A stretch of DNA of 64,000 nt from Rhizobiaceae bacterium (GCA_029233925.1 JARGOX010000026.1:27898-91897), one strand, 5' to 3'; numbered from the stretch's first letter, positions 9,989 to 21,130 are shown. Notes: generated from the sequence alone by a model not told the origin. Translations and numbers: made by a program.

Positions 9989-11791
9989 GTGCTCATGTTC
10001 TCCAGAATTTGGGGCAGGCCCCGTCCATCCCCGGCATTGAGGCCGGATGCGTATTGTGAACAACGCATTTTGTTGCTTTATGATTCGACAGACACCTACG
10101 CTGTCAGTGCCTATGAAAACGCAGTAAAGGCGCTGGACTATGCGCGTCTGGAGTTCATGAGCCTCGATTTTTCGCACGAAGAGGAATGGCCTGACCTGAC
10201 GCGGTTCAGTTCATTGCTGCTCTGTGCAGAATACCTGTTTAATCTTGATGACCGTCAGGTGGTCGCCATTCGCAGTTACGTTGCCCAAGGCGGCGGGCTT
10301 GCCGTTATCTACCGCGGCTGGAACGTTGGTCTGGCCGATCTGCTCGGTGTTCCGGATGGGAAGGATTGGCCGACTTTTGTTGCCCTTCCAGTGGAGGCTT
10401 TGCACTTTACGACAGACATTTTTCCGGGATTTCAAGGGATTCAACTGTCTCCGGAAGACGCATCTGGCCACGAGCCTTATGATTTTGAACCGAGTTCGCA
10501 GGCACAGGTTATCGCGACCTCCGGTCATGGTCGTCCGCTGGCCTGGTTTGTGCGCTTCGGGCAGGGAAGAGTAATCTACTGGAATTCGGCAGTGCTGGCG
10601 GAAAAACCGATGCGGGGCTTGATTATCCAGTCGCTGATGTGTGTACAGCAGATGTCTGTCTTGCCAATCGCCAATGTTGCGACGATCCAGATTGACGATT
10701 TTCCACCGGCATGCGAGCCGGACTGTGCTGCCCTGGCCGTGTCGGATTATGCGGACACGCATCCCGTCACCTTCTTCCACCGTATCTGGTTGCCTGACAT
10801 GACGGCATTGGCGGAGGATTTTGGCCTGATATACACCTATCTGCCTATTTTTGACTATGCGGGTGTAGGAGAGCCACCCTTTGAATTTGACAATTGGCAC
10901 GCCCAGAAGGTCGAAATCCATGGCATGCCTGTTTCATACAAGACCCATACTGCATGGACAGTCGCCCGAACGGGTGAATTGGGATTGCACGGTTACAACC
11001 ACGACCCACTGACACTGGAATACTGGCCTGACAAAGCTGCAATGGCCAGTGCCCTGAAGGCTGTCGTTGAACACTGGAAGCTCAATGATTTCGGTCCGCT
11101 GCCCACAACCTATGTTCCGCCCAACAACATCTATGATGCTGCAGGCGCAAGGGCGATCAGTGAGGCGATTCCAGGATTGCAGGTTATTTGTGGACTTTAT
11201 CTGTCGGGTGATTTTGAATTGGGCGCAGATAGGGAATTTGGACCCGAACCATGGAACAACCGGCTTTTTTCCATGCCGCGTGCAACATGGGGATACGAGC
11301 GCACGGACAAGCAGCGATTTGCCATGGTTTCGCAAATCGCAAATATGGGCGTGTGGACACATTTCCTCCATGCCGACGATGTTTATGATACGCTGGGGAA
11401 TTATCCGCAAATGCCCTACCACCGCAATCCGGACTCCAAACCCTGGCGAGGATCAGGCACCGGTCAGGAAGACGGACTCTTTTACGCGTTCCAGGCCTGG
11501 ATGGAATTCACGCGATCAGAATTTCCGTGGCTGAATTTTGTTGAGACCAGAGCGGCTTTGCCCATCGTCAAATCGCATCTGGACAATGCCGTTGACGTGC
11601 GTTTCGCTCGAAACAGCCTCTCGCTATCGATGAAGCATCTGACCTGTTTTCAGCTTCGTTTAAACACTGGCCTGCATCTCAATCCAGCAGGCTTGTCAAA
11701 TGCCGAACTGGTCCATAGTCAAAGTTGTAACGGAAATGAACTCTATACGGTGCGTGCCATAGGGCATGAAGTGAAACTGGAAATCCTGTAA
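9989..11791 (+). CDS. DUF2194/CE4-like (polysaccharide deacetylase-fold) protein
   Basis: TIQIDDFPPA (DD metal motif) and LGLHGYNHDPL (HxxxH) fit NodB-homology/CE4 motifs. N-terminal part resembles the DUF2194 architecture (QRILLLYDSTD...YVAQGGGLAVIYRG). Confidence 0.6.
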   Translation: MLMFSRIWGRPRPSPALRPDAYCEQRILLLYDSTDTYAVSAYENAVKALDYARLEFMSLDFSHEEEWPDLTRFSSLLLCAEYLFNLDDRQVVAIRSYVAQGGGLAVIYRGWNVGLADLLGVPDGKDWPTFVALPVEALHFTTDIFPGFQGIQLSPEDASGHEPYDFEPSSQAQVIATSGHGRPLAWFVRFGQGRVIYWNSAVLAEKPMRGLIIQSLMCVQQMSVLPIANVATIQIDDFPPACEPDCAALAVSDYADTHPVTFFHRIWLPDMTALAEDFGLIYTYLPIFDYAGVGEPPFEFDNWHAQKVEIHGMPVSYKTHTAWTVARTGELGLHGYNHDPLTLEYWPDKAAMASALKAVVEHWKLNDFGPLPTTYVPPNNIYDAAGARAISEAIPGLQVICGLYLSGDFELGADREFGPEPWNNRLFSMPRATWGYERTDKQRFAMVSQIANMGVWTHFLHADDVYDTLGNYPQMPYHRNPDSKPWRGSGTGQEDGLFYAFQAWMEFTRSEFPWLNFVETRAALPIVKSHLDNAVDVRFARNSLSLSMKHLTCFQLRLNTGLHLNPAGLSNAELVHSQSCNGNELYTVRAIGHEVKLEIL

Positions 11792-11898
11792 ACTACACGC
11801 AGCCCGGCCAATTGGCCTGTTTTGTTGACAGGGGTCGCATCGAAAAGAAACGGATGAATGTCGGCGAGGCATTCCCTTGTAAATTTCAAGGAAAATGG

Positions 11899-11933
11899 AA
11901 CATGTTGTCGATTGTCGCAGCCGACAACATGTT
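11899..11933. terminator. 12-bp perfect inverted repeat, possible bidirectional terminator or stem-loop element
   Basis: AACATGTTGTCG - ATTGTCGCAGC - CGACAACATGTT between convergent genes; arms perfectly complementary. Confidence 0.5.
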
Positions 11934-11981
11934 TTGTGTCAAGTGGATTTTGTAAAGTGGTCGAAAAGGCTTCTGCTCTGA

Positions 11982-12401
11982 TCAGTATTGCGCAAGCAGA
12001 TATTTGACGAGGTCCGTTGTCGTCACGATACCGACCAGATCACCATCATTGTCCACGACCGCCAGAGAGTGGTGGCCTCCTTCGCTCAGCTTTTCAGCAG
12101 CCGATCGGATCGCGTCGTCAGCCTTGATCGTGTTCAGATCGGTCGACATGATCTTTTCGATGGAGAACTGTGAATCCAGATATTCAGCATTGGCTGCATC
12201 CGGCGTGCCATAGGCATCAAGGCTGAGCTTCATCATGTCTGAAGAACTGATCATCCCGACCAGTTTTTTGCCATTGACGACCGGAACGTGGTGAATCGGG
12301 TTTTCCGTCAGCAGCCGGTAAACCTCGCTGGGCTTCTGAGCGATATGGGCGGTCACTGTCTCAGCGGACATGATATGGGAAACGGGCTCGTTGTGTCGCA
12401 T
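11982..12401 (-). CDS. Two-CBS-domain protein
   Basis: CBS pair: VSHIMSAETVTAHIAQKPSEVYRLLTENPIHHVPVVNGKKLVGMISSSDMMKL...IMSTDLNTIKADDAIRSAAEKLSEGGHHSLAVVDNDGDLVGIVTTTDLVKYLL. Start at MRHNEPVSH. Confidence 0.9.
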   Translation of the reverse strand: MRHNEPVSHIMSAETVTAHIAQKPSEVYRLLTENPIHHVPVVNGKKLVGMISSSDMMKLSLDAYGTPDAANAEYLDSQFSIEKIMSTDLNTIKADDAIRSAAEKLSEGGHHSLAVVDNDGDLVGIVTTTDLVKYLLAQY

Positions 12402-12476
12402 TTTCACTCCTTGGTTACCGGGTAAATCCGGAATGTGTGTATGCATAAAACGATATCTTATTCGCCAGGTCGTTGC

Positions 12477-12490
12477 TTGACCTGTATCAA
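12477..12490. promoter_or_regulatory. Candidate FNR/FixK-type box
   Basis: TTGACCTGTATCAA matches TTGA-N6-TCAA; about 76 bp upstream of the CBS protein start codon. Confidence 0.5.
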
Positions 12491-12881
12491 GTTCATCCGC
12501 TGTATTGTGTTGAACGCGAAGGCAGGCGGCGTGGTTTGCGGTGGTATCGGGTGCAGACCACAGCGACTATTGACTTCCATTATGGCGCTGGCCTAAGAAT
12601 CCAGTAGAATTTTCAGGATAGGTGGACGATCACGATCTTCCTGCATTGATGATCGATGGGGAAGCTGTGGTCAAAATGTTCGTCCGCACATATCGTGACA
12701 GGCCAGTCCATTTCGAAACCGTCGCAACAAGCAGGCTGTACATGTCCTCGCGATTGTATGCGACAGGCGGTCACTGCCTGCGAGCAAGGGAAAGCAGCGG
12801 CTTCAAAATATTCGTTTCAAACTGCGACAAGAGTTCAATTCCAGCGGATATTGTTCGCGATCATTTCAACCGGAGGAAACC

Positions 12882-13895
12882 ATGACGAAAATCAACAGAA
12901 GACAAACCATTGCCCTGATGGCAGGCGTTGCCGCATCGGCGCTGATAGCTCTGCCGGCTCAGGCCAAGACAAAGATCAAGGTTGGCGCCCTGCGTTTTAC
13001 CAGCCATGCCGCAAGTTTTGTGGCGTTTGAGCGGGGTTATTTTGACGACGCCGGCCTTGAAGTCGAATTCGTCTTTTTCGATGCCGCGCAGCCCATGGCC
13101 ATCGCGGTTGCCTCCGGCGATGTCGATTATGCGGTGACGGCAATTTCGGGTGGTCTGATTTCCCTGGCTGAAAAGGGTGCTGCAAAGGTCGTTGGCGGGG
13201 CGCTATCGGAAGAAAAGGGCATTGATGGCCAGAAAATCCTGGTCTCGGACGCCGCCTTCAAATCCGGCGTCACCGACCCATCGAAGCTTGATGGCAGGTC
13301 CTTTGCCATTACTCAGGCTGGATCGTCTTTCCATTACATGGGCGCCAAGATCGCCGCCAAGGAAGGCATCACGCTGAAATTTGTACCCCTGCAGAAAACC
13401 GGTGCCATCATCGGTGCGATCAAATCCGGCCAGGTGGATGCCTGGTCCATCGTGCCGCATATTGCCAAGCCACTGGCTGCCAGCGGTGCTGTTCATATCA
13501 TCGGTGATGTTGCCGACTATGTGGATGACTACCAGGTGACCACTGTATTCACGTCAGCCGGCAATGCCGCCAATGAACGCGAACAGACGCAAGCCTTTTT
13601 GACGGCATTCTCCAGAGGCGCCGCTGACTTTAACGCGGCGCTGGTCGACAAGACGGCTGGCGATGACGGCGCGGAAGACATGGTGAAACTGGTTCACAAA
13701 TATGTCTATGCAGACCGTCCTTACGAGAAGGCCGCGCCAAGCATCATCAATGGCGCCATGCGCATCAATGCCGATGCCGCGATGAATGTGGCGTCGATCA
13801 AGGATCAGCTGGACTGGTTCAAGGCAGAAGACCTGGTCAAGGATACGATTACCTATGACACCCTGGTCGATGGGTCTTACGTCAAAGCCAAGTAA
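12882..13895 (+). CDS. ABC transporter substrate-binding protein (NMT1/SsuA/TauA-like)
   Basis: Signal peptide (RRQTIALMAGVAASALIALPAQA) and KIKVGALRFTSHAASFVAFERGYFDDAGLEVEFVFFDAAQPMAIAVASGDVDYAV. RBS GGAGG upstream. Confidence 0.88.
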   Translation: MTKINRRQTIALMAGVAASALIALPAQAKTKIKVGALRFTSHAASFVAFERGYFDDAGLEVEFVFFDAAQPMAIAVASGDVDYAVTAISGGLISLAEKGAAKVVGGALSEEKGIDGQKILVSDAAFKSGVTDPSKLDGRSFAITQAGSSFHYMGAKIAAKEGITLKFVPLQKTGAIIGAIKSGQVDAWSIVPHIAKPLAASGAVHIIGDVADYVDDYQVTTVFTSAGNAANEREQTQAFLTAFSRGAADFNAALVDKTAGDDGAEDMVKLVHKYVYADRPYEKAAPSIINGAMRINADAAMNVASIKDQLDWFKAEDLVKDTITYDTLVDGSYVKAK

Positions 13896-13903
13896 TCTGT
13901 GCA

Positions 13904-13925
13904 GGGCAGGCGGTCTCGCCTGCCC
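13904..13925 (+). terminator. Intra-operon hairpin after the SBP gene
   Basis: GGGCAGGCG-GTCT-CGCCTGCCC perfect 9-bp stem followed by TTCTTCT, between SBP and ATPase genes. Confidence 0.6.
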
Positions 13926-13960
13926 TTCTTCTACTTCAGCAGAAAATCAGCGGAACCGGC

Positions 13961-14728
13961 ATGGACCTGCGTCTTGAGAATATCGGTCACTCCTATGGAG
14001 ACATGGAGGTCATGCAGGGAATGGACCTTGAGATTCCGGCTGGAAAGATCGTCTGCATCGTTGGACCATCGGGATGCGGAAAATCAACGTTATTGCGGCT
14101 GATAGGCGGCCTTGAGCAGCCGACCACGGGCCGTGTTCTGCAGATCGGCGAGCCCCCGGTGGAAAGCCTCAATCCGCTTACTTTCGTTTTTCAGGACTTT
14201 GCACTGCTGCCATGGCGCACGGTTGAGGGCAATATCAGCCTGGTGCTCGAGGATCATGGCATTCGCGGCAAACAGGCCGATGCCATCATTTCCGGTGTGC
14301 TTGCCAGAACCAAGCTGACCGAATTTCGCAAGGCCCTGCCCAAACAATTGTCCGGTGGCATGAAACAGCGTGTCGCGATCTCCAGAGCTCTGGCGGTCAA
14401 TCCTGCCGTCATGCTGATGGATGAGCCGCTGTCAGCCCTCGACAGCCAGACCCGCGAATTGCTGATGGATGATCTTGTCAGCCTTTGGACCCGCGAACCC
14501 TTTACCGCCGTCTATGTGACCCACAATCTTCATGAGGCCGTCAGGCTTGGTCACTTCATTGTGGTTTTGTCCCGGCGACCCGGACGCATCCGCGAAGTGG
14601 TCGCCGTCGACAAGCCGCTTGCCGAACGGGAACTCGGCGACGTCGACCTGGAACAGACACAAAAGTATTTGTGGAACCTGATGCGCGAAGAGGCTCTGGC
14701 TGCCGACAAGGAGCTGATCAATGTCTGA
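13961..14728 (+). CDS. ABC transporter ATP-binding protein (SsuB/TauB-like)
   Basis: Walker A GPSGCGKST, signature LSGGMKQR, Walker B AVMLMDEPLSALD. Confidence 0.95.
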   Translation: MDLRLENIGHSYGDMEVMQGMDLEIPAGKIVCIVGPSGCGKSTLLRLIGGLEQPTTGRVLQIGEPPVESLNPLTFVFQDFALLPWRTVEGNISLVLEDHGIRGKQADAIISGVLARTKLTEFRKALPKQLSGGMKQRVAISRALAVNPAVMLMDEPLSALDSQTRELLMDDLVSLWTREPFTAVYVTHNLHEAVRLGHFIVVLSRRPGRIREVVAVDKPLAERELGDVDLEQTQKYLWNLMREEALAADKELINV

Positions 14729-15530
14729 CAGTGTGCAAGCCAAGCAGACAAAATCGGTCGCCTTTCGTGGCGGCGGCTTTTCACCCATACACATCAAATG
14801 GGTTGGCCTGTCGGTTTTTGTCACGCTGATACTGGTTCTGGAGGCGGGCACCCGTTCCGGTTTCATTTCCAACCTGACCATGCCGCGTCCCTCCGACGTC
14901 GGCTGGACCTTTGTCGAACTGTGGACGAGCGGCCTGTTGTGGAAACACGTCCTGCCCTCCGTTTCGCGGCTGCTCGTCGGCGCCACCCTCGGTGCATCGC
15001 TGGGCATCGGCGTCGGGATATTGATCGGTCTTTTCTCCTATATTCGTGCCGGGCTGGTGCCACTGATCTCCGCCATTTTCCCCGTTCCTAAAATCGCCCT
15101 TCTGCCGCTTTTTGTCATCTGGTTCGGCATCGATGAAACCTCCAAATATGCCTTGATCGCCTTTGGCACATTCACACCCACCGTGGTCTCCACCTTCGGC
15201 GCTGTCGACAATGTCGACCGCTCACTGATCCGCATGGGGCAGAGTTTTTCCCTTTCATGGTTTTCCATTGTCACCAAGATTGTGCTGCCAGGCGCCATGC
15301 CCGGCATCCTGTCTGGGCTGCGTGTATCACTGGCAATTGCCATTATCCTGCTGGTCGCCGCGGAAATGCTGGGCGCGGAATACGGCATCGGCGCCTATAT
15401 ATTGCAGGCCGGTTCCCTCTATGATCTGGAGCGCCTGTTTGCCGGCGTTGTCATACTGTCCGTCATGGGCGTGACCGTCAGCGCCGTGATCGGCTTCTTC
15501 GAAAAGCGTTTGCTTGGATGGCGGTCGTAG
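14721..15530 (+). CDS. ABC transporter permease (SsuC/TauC-like)
   Basis: BPD-type permease: VPKIALLPLFVIWFGIDETSKYALIAFGTFTP; EAA-like VLPGAMPGILSGLRVSLAIAIILLVAAEM. Overlaps ATPase gene by 8 nt. Confidence 0.93.
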   Translation: MSDSVQAKQTKSVAFRGGGFSPIHIKWVGLSVFVTLILVLEAGTRSGFISNLTMPRPSDVGWTFVELWTSGLLWKHVLPSVSRLLVGATLGASLGIGVGILIGLFSYIRAGLVPLISAIFPVPKIALLPLFVIWFGIDETSKYALIAFGTFTPTVVSTFGAVDNVDRSLIRMGQSFSLSWFSIVTKIVLPGAMPGILSGLRVSLAIAIILLVAAEMLGAEYGIGAYILQAGSLYDLERLFAGVVILSVMGVTVSAVIGFFEKRLLGWRS

Positions 15531-15832
15531 CCGGATCGCTGCGCAAGTCGAGCGGATTTCGGGGCAAGAAATGCGGTAAATTCAAGGGGATGGATGCTCT
15601 TGTTGATTCACCCAAATGGGCAGGGCTTCGGAAACTCAACCCGTCATGCCACAAATCAATGTAACAACAACCGGATAGATTGAAATTCGGACTCATTTTC
15701 CCGGAAATGACTTCCGGCCTGACATGCCCGAAATCACGCCAGTCAAATGCAACCATAAGATTCTGAAATCAACCCTTTGCAACGGTTTCCTGAATCAGAA
15801 TGGCAACCGCTTTTGAGGGATGAACCAGCCCG

Positions 15833-17506
15833 TCAATTGCCCAGAATGCCGGGCAGGCGCAGGTTGTTTTCGCGGGCGCAATCCAGCGCGATCTCATAGC
15901 CAGCATCCGCGTGGCGCATGACACCGGAGGCCGGATCGTTCCACAGAACGCGAGCGATGCGCGCGGCGGCGGCATCTGTTCCGTCGCAGCAGATGACCAT
16001 GCCGGCATGTTGCGAAAAGCCCATCCCGACACCGCCGCCATGGTGCAGGCTGACCCATGTGGCGCCCGATGCACAATTGAGCATGGCGTTGAGCAAGGGC
16101 CAGTCGGACACGGCGTCCGAACCATCTTTCATCGCCTCGGTTTCGCGGTTGGGGGACGCGACCGAACCTGAATCGAGATGATCGCGGCCAATTACCACCG
16201 GCGCTGACAACTCTCCGGTTCTGACCATTTCATTGAAGGCGAGACCCAGCTTGTCACGCTGGCCGAGACCCACCCAGCATATGCGGGATGGCAGTCCCTG
16301 AAAGGAAATGCGTTCGCGGGCCATATCGAGCCAATTGTGCAGGTGGGGATCGTCCGGGATCAGTTCCTTGACCTTGCAATCGGTCTTGTAGATATCCTCC
16401 GGATCGCCGGAAAGGGCGGCCCAGCGGAAAGGGCCGACGCCGCGGCAAAACAGCGGCCTTATATAGGCGGGAACAAAACCTGGAAAGACAAAGGCCTCTT
16501 CAAGTCCTTCATCCCGTGCGACCTGACGGATATTGTTGCCGTAGTCAAAGGTCGGAATGCCCGCCTTGTGAAAGGCGACCATCGCCGCCACGTGAATTTT
16601 CATCGAGGCCCTCGCGGCCTTTTCCACCGATTTGGGATCGCTCTCGCGGCTGGCTGTCCACTGCGCCAGGGACCAGCCCTGCGGAAGGTAACCATTGACC
16701 GGATCATGGGCGGAGGTCTGGTCGGTGACCATGTCAGGTCTGACGCCCTTTCGAACCAGTTCGGGAAGGACATCGGCGGCATTGCCCAGAAGACCGACAG
16801 ATTTGGCTTCGCCTGCTTTCGTCCAGCGCGCGACCATCGCCAGTGCGTCATTGAGGCTTTCGGTCTTTTCATCGACATAGCCGGTGCGCAGCCGCATATC
16901 GATCCGTTCCGGATCACATTCAACCGCAAGGCAGCAGGCTCCGGCCATGGTTGCCGCCAGGGGCTGGGCGCCGCCCATGCCGCCAAGGCCGCCGGTCAGG
17001 ATCCATTTGCCGGTGAGGTTGCCGCCATAGTGCTGACGGCCCGCTTCCACAAAGGTTTCATAGGTGCCCTGCACAATGCCCTGACTGCCGATATAGATCC
17101 ATGACCCGGCGGTCATCTGGCCATACATCATCAGGCCTCTTCTATCGAGCTCGTTGAAATGGTCCCAATTGGCCCAATGGGGCACGAGGTTGGAATTGGC
17201 GATCAGCACACGCGGCGCGTCCGCATGGGTCCTGAAGATGCCGACCGGCTTTCCCGATTGCACCAGCAGGGTTTCATTGTCTTCCAGCGATTTCAAGCTG
17301 GCGACAATCTGGTCAAAGGCCTCCCAATTGCGTGCAGCCCGGCCGATGCCGCCATAGACGATCAATTCATGGGGATTTTCCGCCACGTCCGGATGCAGAT
17401 TGTTCATCAGCATGCGCAGCGGCGCCTCGGTCAGCCAGGATTTGGCATTCAGTTCGCTGCCTGTGGGCGGGTAAATATCGCGGGTGTTGTGCCGAGGGTT
17501 TGTCAT
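15833..17506 (-). CDS. hutU: Urocanate hydratase
   Basis: [101 protein letters not shown]-like region. Confidence 0.97.
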   Translation of the reverse strand: MTNPRHNTRDIYPPTGSELNAKSWLTEAPLRMLMNNLHPDVAENPHELIVYGGIGRAARNWEAFDQIVASLKSLEDNETLLVQSGKPVGIFRTHADAPRVLIANSNLVPHWANWDHFNELDRRGLMMYGQMTAGSWIYIGSQGIVQGTYETFVEAGRQHYGGNLTGKWILTGGLGGMGGAQPLAATMAGACCLAVECDPERIDMRLRTGYVDEKTESLNDALAMVARWTKAGEAKSVGLLGNAADVLPELVRKGVRPDMVTDQTSAHDPVNGYLPQGWSLAQWTASRESDPKSVEKAARASMKIHVAAMVAFHKAGIPTFDYGNNIRQVARDEGLEEAFVFPGFVPAYIRPLFCRGVGPFRWAALSGDPEDIYKTDCKVKELIPDDPHLHNWLDMARERISFQGLPSRICWVGLGQRDKLGLAFNEMVRTGELSAPVVIGRDHLDSGSVASPNRETEAMKDGSDAVSDWPLLNAMLNCASGATWVSLHHGGGVGMGFSQHAGMVICCDGTDAAAARIARVLWNDPASGVMRHADAGYEIALDCARENNLRLPGILGN

Positions 17507-18339
17507 GATCTGTGAGCCTTTGGCGTTTCGGGCTGTTTCTGTAGCACCTGATCCAGTGCCCATCGCTCGATCGACACAAGGATATCGGACAGATGCCGCT
17601 GCAGTTTTTTTGCCTTTGCGGCATCGAGTTCAAACGGATGGGTTTCGCTGGCCAGATGGGATTTTTGCGTCAGTTCCATCTGGATTGCATGCACGCCTCG
17701 CTCCGGTTTGCCGTAGTGACGGGTTGTCCATCCGCCCTTGAAGCGACCATTCACCACAAGGCTGTAACCCTCTGCCGCGCGGCAGATCCGGGCGACGATG
17801 TCCTCCAGCGCCGGGGCGCAGGTCGTGCTGTCATTGGTGCCGATATTGAAATCGGGCAGGGTGCCTTCAAACAGAAAAGGTGCGACGGAGCGGATCGAAT
17901 GGCAATCATAGAGGATGGCAATGCCATGCAGGTCGCGCACCCGTTCAATTTCTGCGGCCAGGGCTGCATGATAGGGCGCGTGAAAGGCAGCGCGGCGCGC
18001 CTCTATTTCTGCGGCGTCAGGTTCCATGCGAACACGATAGAGCGGCCTGTTGTCGAAATCCGTCAGCGGGCACAGCGACGTCGTATTCTGGCCCGGATAA
18101 AGGCTTTTGCCCGATGGGTCCCTGTTGGCATCAATGACGGTTCGATGAAATGTAGCGCGCACCGTCGTCACTTCGGGCAGCAGGCCCCGATAGAGATCAT
18201 GGATATGCCAGTCCGTATCGGTCAGCGCTTTGCCTGTCTCGTTGAGCCGCACAAAAATGGCTTCAGGCACATCAAGGCCCGTATGGGGCAAGCCCAGAAT
18301 GACGGGACTGTCGCCGCGCGCAATCTCTACCGGGTTCAT
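17503..18339 (-). CDS. hutG: N-formylglutamate deformylase
   Basis: [40 protein letters not shown]...[27 protein letters not shown]...YDCHSIRS; located in hut operon. Confidence 0.95.
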   Translation of the reverse strand: MNPVEIARGDSPVILGLPHTGLDVPEAIFVRLNETGKALTDTDWHIHDLYRGLLPEVTTVRATFHRTVIDANRDPSGKSLYPGQNTTSLCPLTDFDNRPLYRVRMEPDAAEIEARRAAFHAPYHAALAAEIERVRDLHGIAILYDCHSIRSVAPFLFEGTLPDFNIGTNDSTTCAPALEDIVARICRAAEGYSLVVNGRFKGGWTTRHYGKPERGVHAIQMELTQKSHLASETHPFELDAAKAKKLQRHLSDILVSIERWALDQVLQKQPETPKAHRS

Positions 18340-19895
18340 GGTGACACGTGCCTTTCTGCGCCCAGCGGCGGTATCAGCTGAATGCCGCTGGCGTTGACCA
18401 AAGCGCGGGTGCGCACGAGCTCAGCCGATTTTTCCAGATCGCCTGCCATATAGCGATCATCGGTGAGAACCGCGATGTCCTGTCGATAGACATCCATAAC
18501 GCGGGCAAGCGGCGCGCTGGTTTTCAAGGGCGCGCGAAAGTGGATGCCCTGCGCGGCGCACAGCATCTCGATACCCAATATGCGGCCCAGATTGTCATTC
18601 ATGTCGGCCAGACGGCGTGCGCCATGCGCCGCCATGGAGACATGATCTTCCTGATTGGCGCTGGTCGGCGTGCTGTCGGTTGAGCAAGGGTTGGCGCGTT
18701 GTTTGTTTTCACTCATCAGGGCGGCGCTGGTGACTTCGGCAATCATCAGACCGGAATTGAGGCCGGGCTTGGGTGTCAGGAAGGGCGGCAGGTCGAAACT
18801 CAATGTCGGATCCACCATCAGCGCAATGCGGCGCTGCGAGATGGCGCCGATCTCGGCAATGGAAAGTGCGATCTGATCGGCGGCAAAAGCGACGGGTTCA
18901 GCGTGAAAATTGCCTCCGGAAATCACATCTCCCGTTTCGACGATGACCAGCGGATTGTCTGTCACCGCATTGGCCTCGATTTCGAGCGTCGTGCCAACCT
19001 GGCGCAACAGGTCGATACAGGCACCGGTGACCTGCGGCTGGCAGCGGATGCAATAGGGATCCTGCACACGGGTATCGCCCTCACGGTGACTTTCGCGAAT
19101 GGCAGAACCTTCCATCAGGGCCCTTATGGCGCTTGCTGCTTCGATCTGGCCGCGGTGACCGCGCAAGGCATGGATTTCAGGCCGCATGGGGGCGGTGGAC
19201 CCCATGATTGCATCGGTCGAAAGAGCGCTGATCAGCAGCGCATTTTCCGCGCAGCGCCAGGTTTCGAACAATTCGCCAAGCGCATAGGCGGTGGAAAATT
19301 GCGTGCCGTTGATAAATGCCAGCCCTTCCTTCGGGCCCAGCGCAATCGGTTCCAGCCCGGCGGCCTCCAGAGCTGCGCGTCCCGGCAGGATCTGCCCTTC
19401 GTGAACGGCTTCGCCCTCCCCGATAATGACCGCAGTCATATGGGCAAGCGGCGCCAGGTCACCGGAGGCACCAACGGATCCTTGAGCGGGAATGACGGGG
19501 ATGACTTTGCGGGCCAGCATCTGCTCCAGCAAGGTGACCAGTTCGAAACGCACCCCCGAAGCACCACGACAAAGCGAAAGCAATTTCAGCACCATCATCA
19601 TGCGCACGGTGCGTTCGGGAACCGGGGCGCCGACCCCGCAGCAATGGGAAAGGATGAGATTGCGTTGCAAGGTGGCTGCATCTCTGGGGGCAATCTTGAC
19701 GCTTGCCAGTTTGCCAAAGCCTGTGTTGACCCCATAGACGGCGGCATCTCCGGCGACGACTTCGGCAATGATGGCCGCAGCGGCATCAATGCCCGGGCGG
19801 CAGGCTGGATCGATCCTGATGTCCGGTTCGTTCCAGTAGATGGATTCAAGCTGCGCCAGCGACATGGCGCCGGGTGTCAGGGTTATGGCAGTCAT
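18336..19895 (-). CDS. hutH: Histidine ammonia-lyase
   Basis: MIO-forming ASG motif in [40 protein letters not shown] at 19895 overlaps hutI stop. Confidence 0.97.
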   Translation of the reverse strand: MTAITLTPGAMSLAQLESIYWNEPDIRIDPACRPGIDAAAAIIAEVVAGDAAVYGVNTGFGKLASVKIAPRDAATLQRNLILSHCCGVGAPVPERTVRMMMVLKLLSLCRGASGVRFELVTLLEQMLARKVIPVIPAQGSVGASGDLAPLAHMTAVIIGEGEAVHEGQILPGRAALEAAGLEPIALGPKEGLAFINGTQFSTAYALGELFETWRCAENALLISALSTDAIMGSTAPMRPEIHALRGHRGQIEAASAIRALMEGSAIRESHREGDTRVQDPYCIRCQPQVTGACIDLLRQVGTTLEIEANAVTDNPLVIVETGDVISGGNFHAEPVAFAADQIALSIAEIGAISQRRIALMVDPTLSFDLPPFLTPKPGLNSGLMIAEVTSAALMSENKQRANPCSTDSTPTSANQEDHVSMAAHGARRLADMNDNLGRILGIEMLCAAQGIHFRAPLKTSAPLARVMDVYRQDIAVLTDDRYMAGDLEKSAELVRTRALVNASGIQLIPPLGAERHVSP

Positions 19896-21097
19896 GAAAG
19901 GCTCCCGACGATGCGGCGAGTGAGAGGGTTGAACCCCATTCGGTAGGCGAGTTCCGCCGGGTGGGTGACATCCCACAGTGCAAGTTCGGCGCTTTTTCCA
20001 GTCTCAATGGTGCCGACATGCGCCAGCCCCAGAGCCCGTGCGGCATTCCGCGTCACGCCTGCCAAAGCCTCTTGCGGCGTAAGGCGGAACAAGGTGCACG
20101 CCATATTCATGCTCAGGAGCAGTGAGCTGAGAGGGGATGAACCGGGGTTGCAATCGGTGGCGAGCGCCATGTCGACGCCGTACTGCCTGAAGAGGTCCAC
20201 CGGTGGCTTCTGTGTCTCGCGCAATGTGTAATAGGCGCCAGGCAGCAGAGCGGCGACAGTCCCGGCATTGCTGAGCGCGATGACACCCTCTTCATCGAGA
20301 TATTCCAGGTGGTCGACCGACAATGCGCCGAATTCAGTGGCCATTTTGGCGCCGCCGAGATTGGAGAGTTGTTCCGCATGCAATTTGACCGGCAAGCCGA
20401 GGCTGCGGGCTTTTTCGAAGACCCGTCTGATCTGCGCCGGAGAAAAAGCGATACCCTCGCAAAATCCGTCGACCGCGTCGACCAGACCTTCGCGAAAGGC
20501 GACCTCAAGGGTGGGAATGCACACGTCATCAATATAGGCGTCCGGCTTGTCCGCATAGTCCGGCGGAATGGCATGTGCGCCGAGAAAACTGGTGCGAATG
20601 CGAATATTGCGTTCTTTTGAAATGGCGCGCGCCGTGCGCAGCATGCGCAATTCGGTTTCGCAATCCAGGCCGTAGCCGGATTTGACCTCGATTGTCGCTG
20701 CACCTTCGGAAATCAGTTGATCGACCCGGGCGAGCGCCGAGGCCAGCAATGCGGCGTTGCTGGCGCTGCGTGTTGCTGTCACTGTCGCGTTGATGCCGCC
20801 ACCGGCGCGGGCGATGTCCTCATAGGAGGCACCCTGCAAGCGCATTTCGAATTCTCGGGCGCGGTTGCCCCCGGCGACGATATGGGTGTGACAGTCGATC
20901 AGGGCAGGGGTGATCAACCGCCCGTCTACATCCTCAATCGGCAAATGGCTGAAAGTTTGCGGAATATCCGTGGCCGAACCCAGCCAGGATATGCTGCCGT
21001 CCACAACGACAAGCGCGCCCTGTTCGATGAGGCCATAGTCGGCCCCGCCCTTTGTCATGGTGGCAATTCGGGCATTCTTGAGGATAAATCCAGTCAT
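19892..21097 (-). CDS. hutI: Imidazolonepropionase
   Basis: [78 protein letters not shown]. Confidence 0.97.
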   Translation of the reverse strand: MTGFILKNARIATMTKGGADYGLIEQGALVVVDGSISWLGSATDIPQTFSHLPIEDVDGRLITPALIDCHTHIVAGGNRAREFEMRLQGASYEDIARAGGGINATVTATRSASNAALLASALARVDQLISEGAATIEVKSGYGLDCETELRMLRTARAISKERNIRIRTSFLGAHAIPPDYADKPDAYIDDVCIPTLEVAFREGLVDAVDGFCEGIAFSPAQIRRVFEKARSLGLPVKLHAEQLSNLGGAKMATEFGALSVDHLEYLDEEGVIALSNAGTVAALLPGAYYTLRETQKPPVDLFRQYGVDMALATDCNPGSSPLSSLLLSMNMACTLFRLTPQEALAGVTRNAARALGLAHVGTIETGKSAELALWDVTHPAELAYRMGFNPLTRRIVGSLS

Positions 21098-21130
21098 GGA
21101 TCATCTGCTTTCGGCTTTTGCTTTCTTCCG

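Noticed and set aside
12491-12881. Possible TPP riboswitch ahead of the NMT1/THI5-like SBP
   Set aside because: I could not find the conserved CUGAGA-type core or the P1-P5 layout by eye; Infernal would be decisive.
12622-12885. 87-aa ORF upstream of the ABC substrate-binding protein
   Set aside because: Overlaps the SBP start/RBS, has no recognisable motif and poor start context.
18699-19946. 415-aa plus-strand ORF opposite hutH
   Set aside because: Antisense shadow of a highly conserved HutH coding frame in GC-rich DNA; composition is not protein-like.
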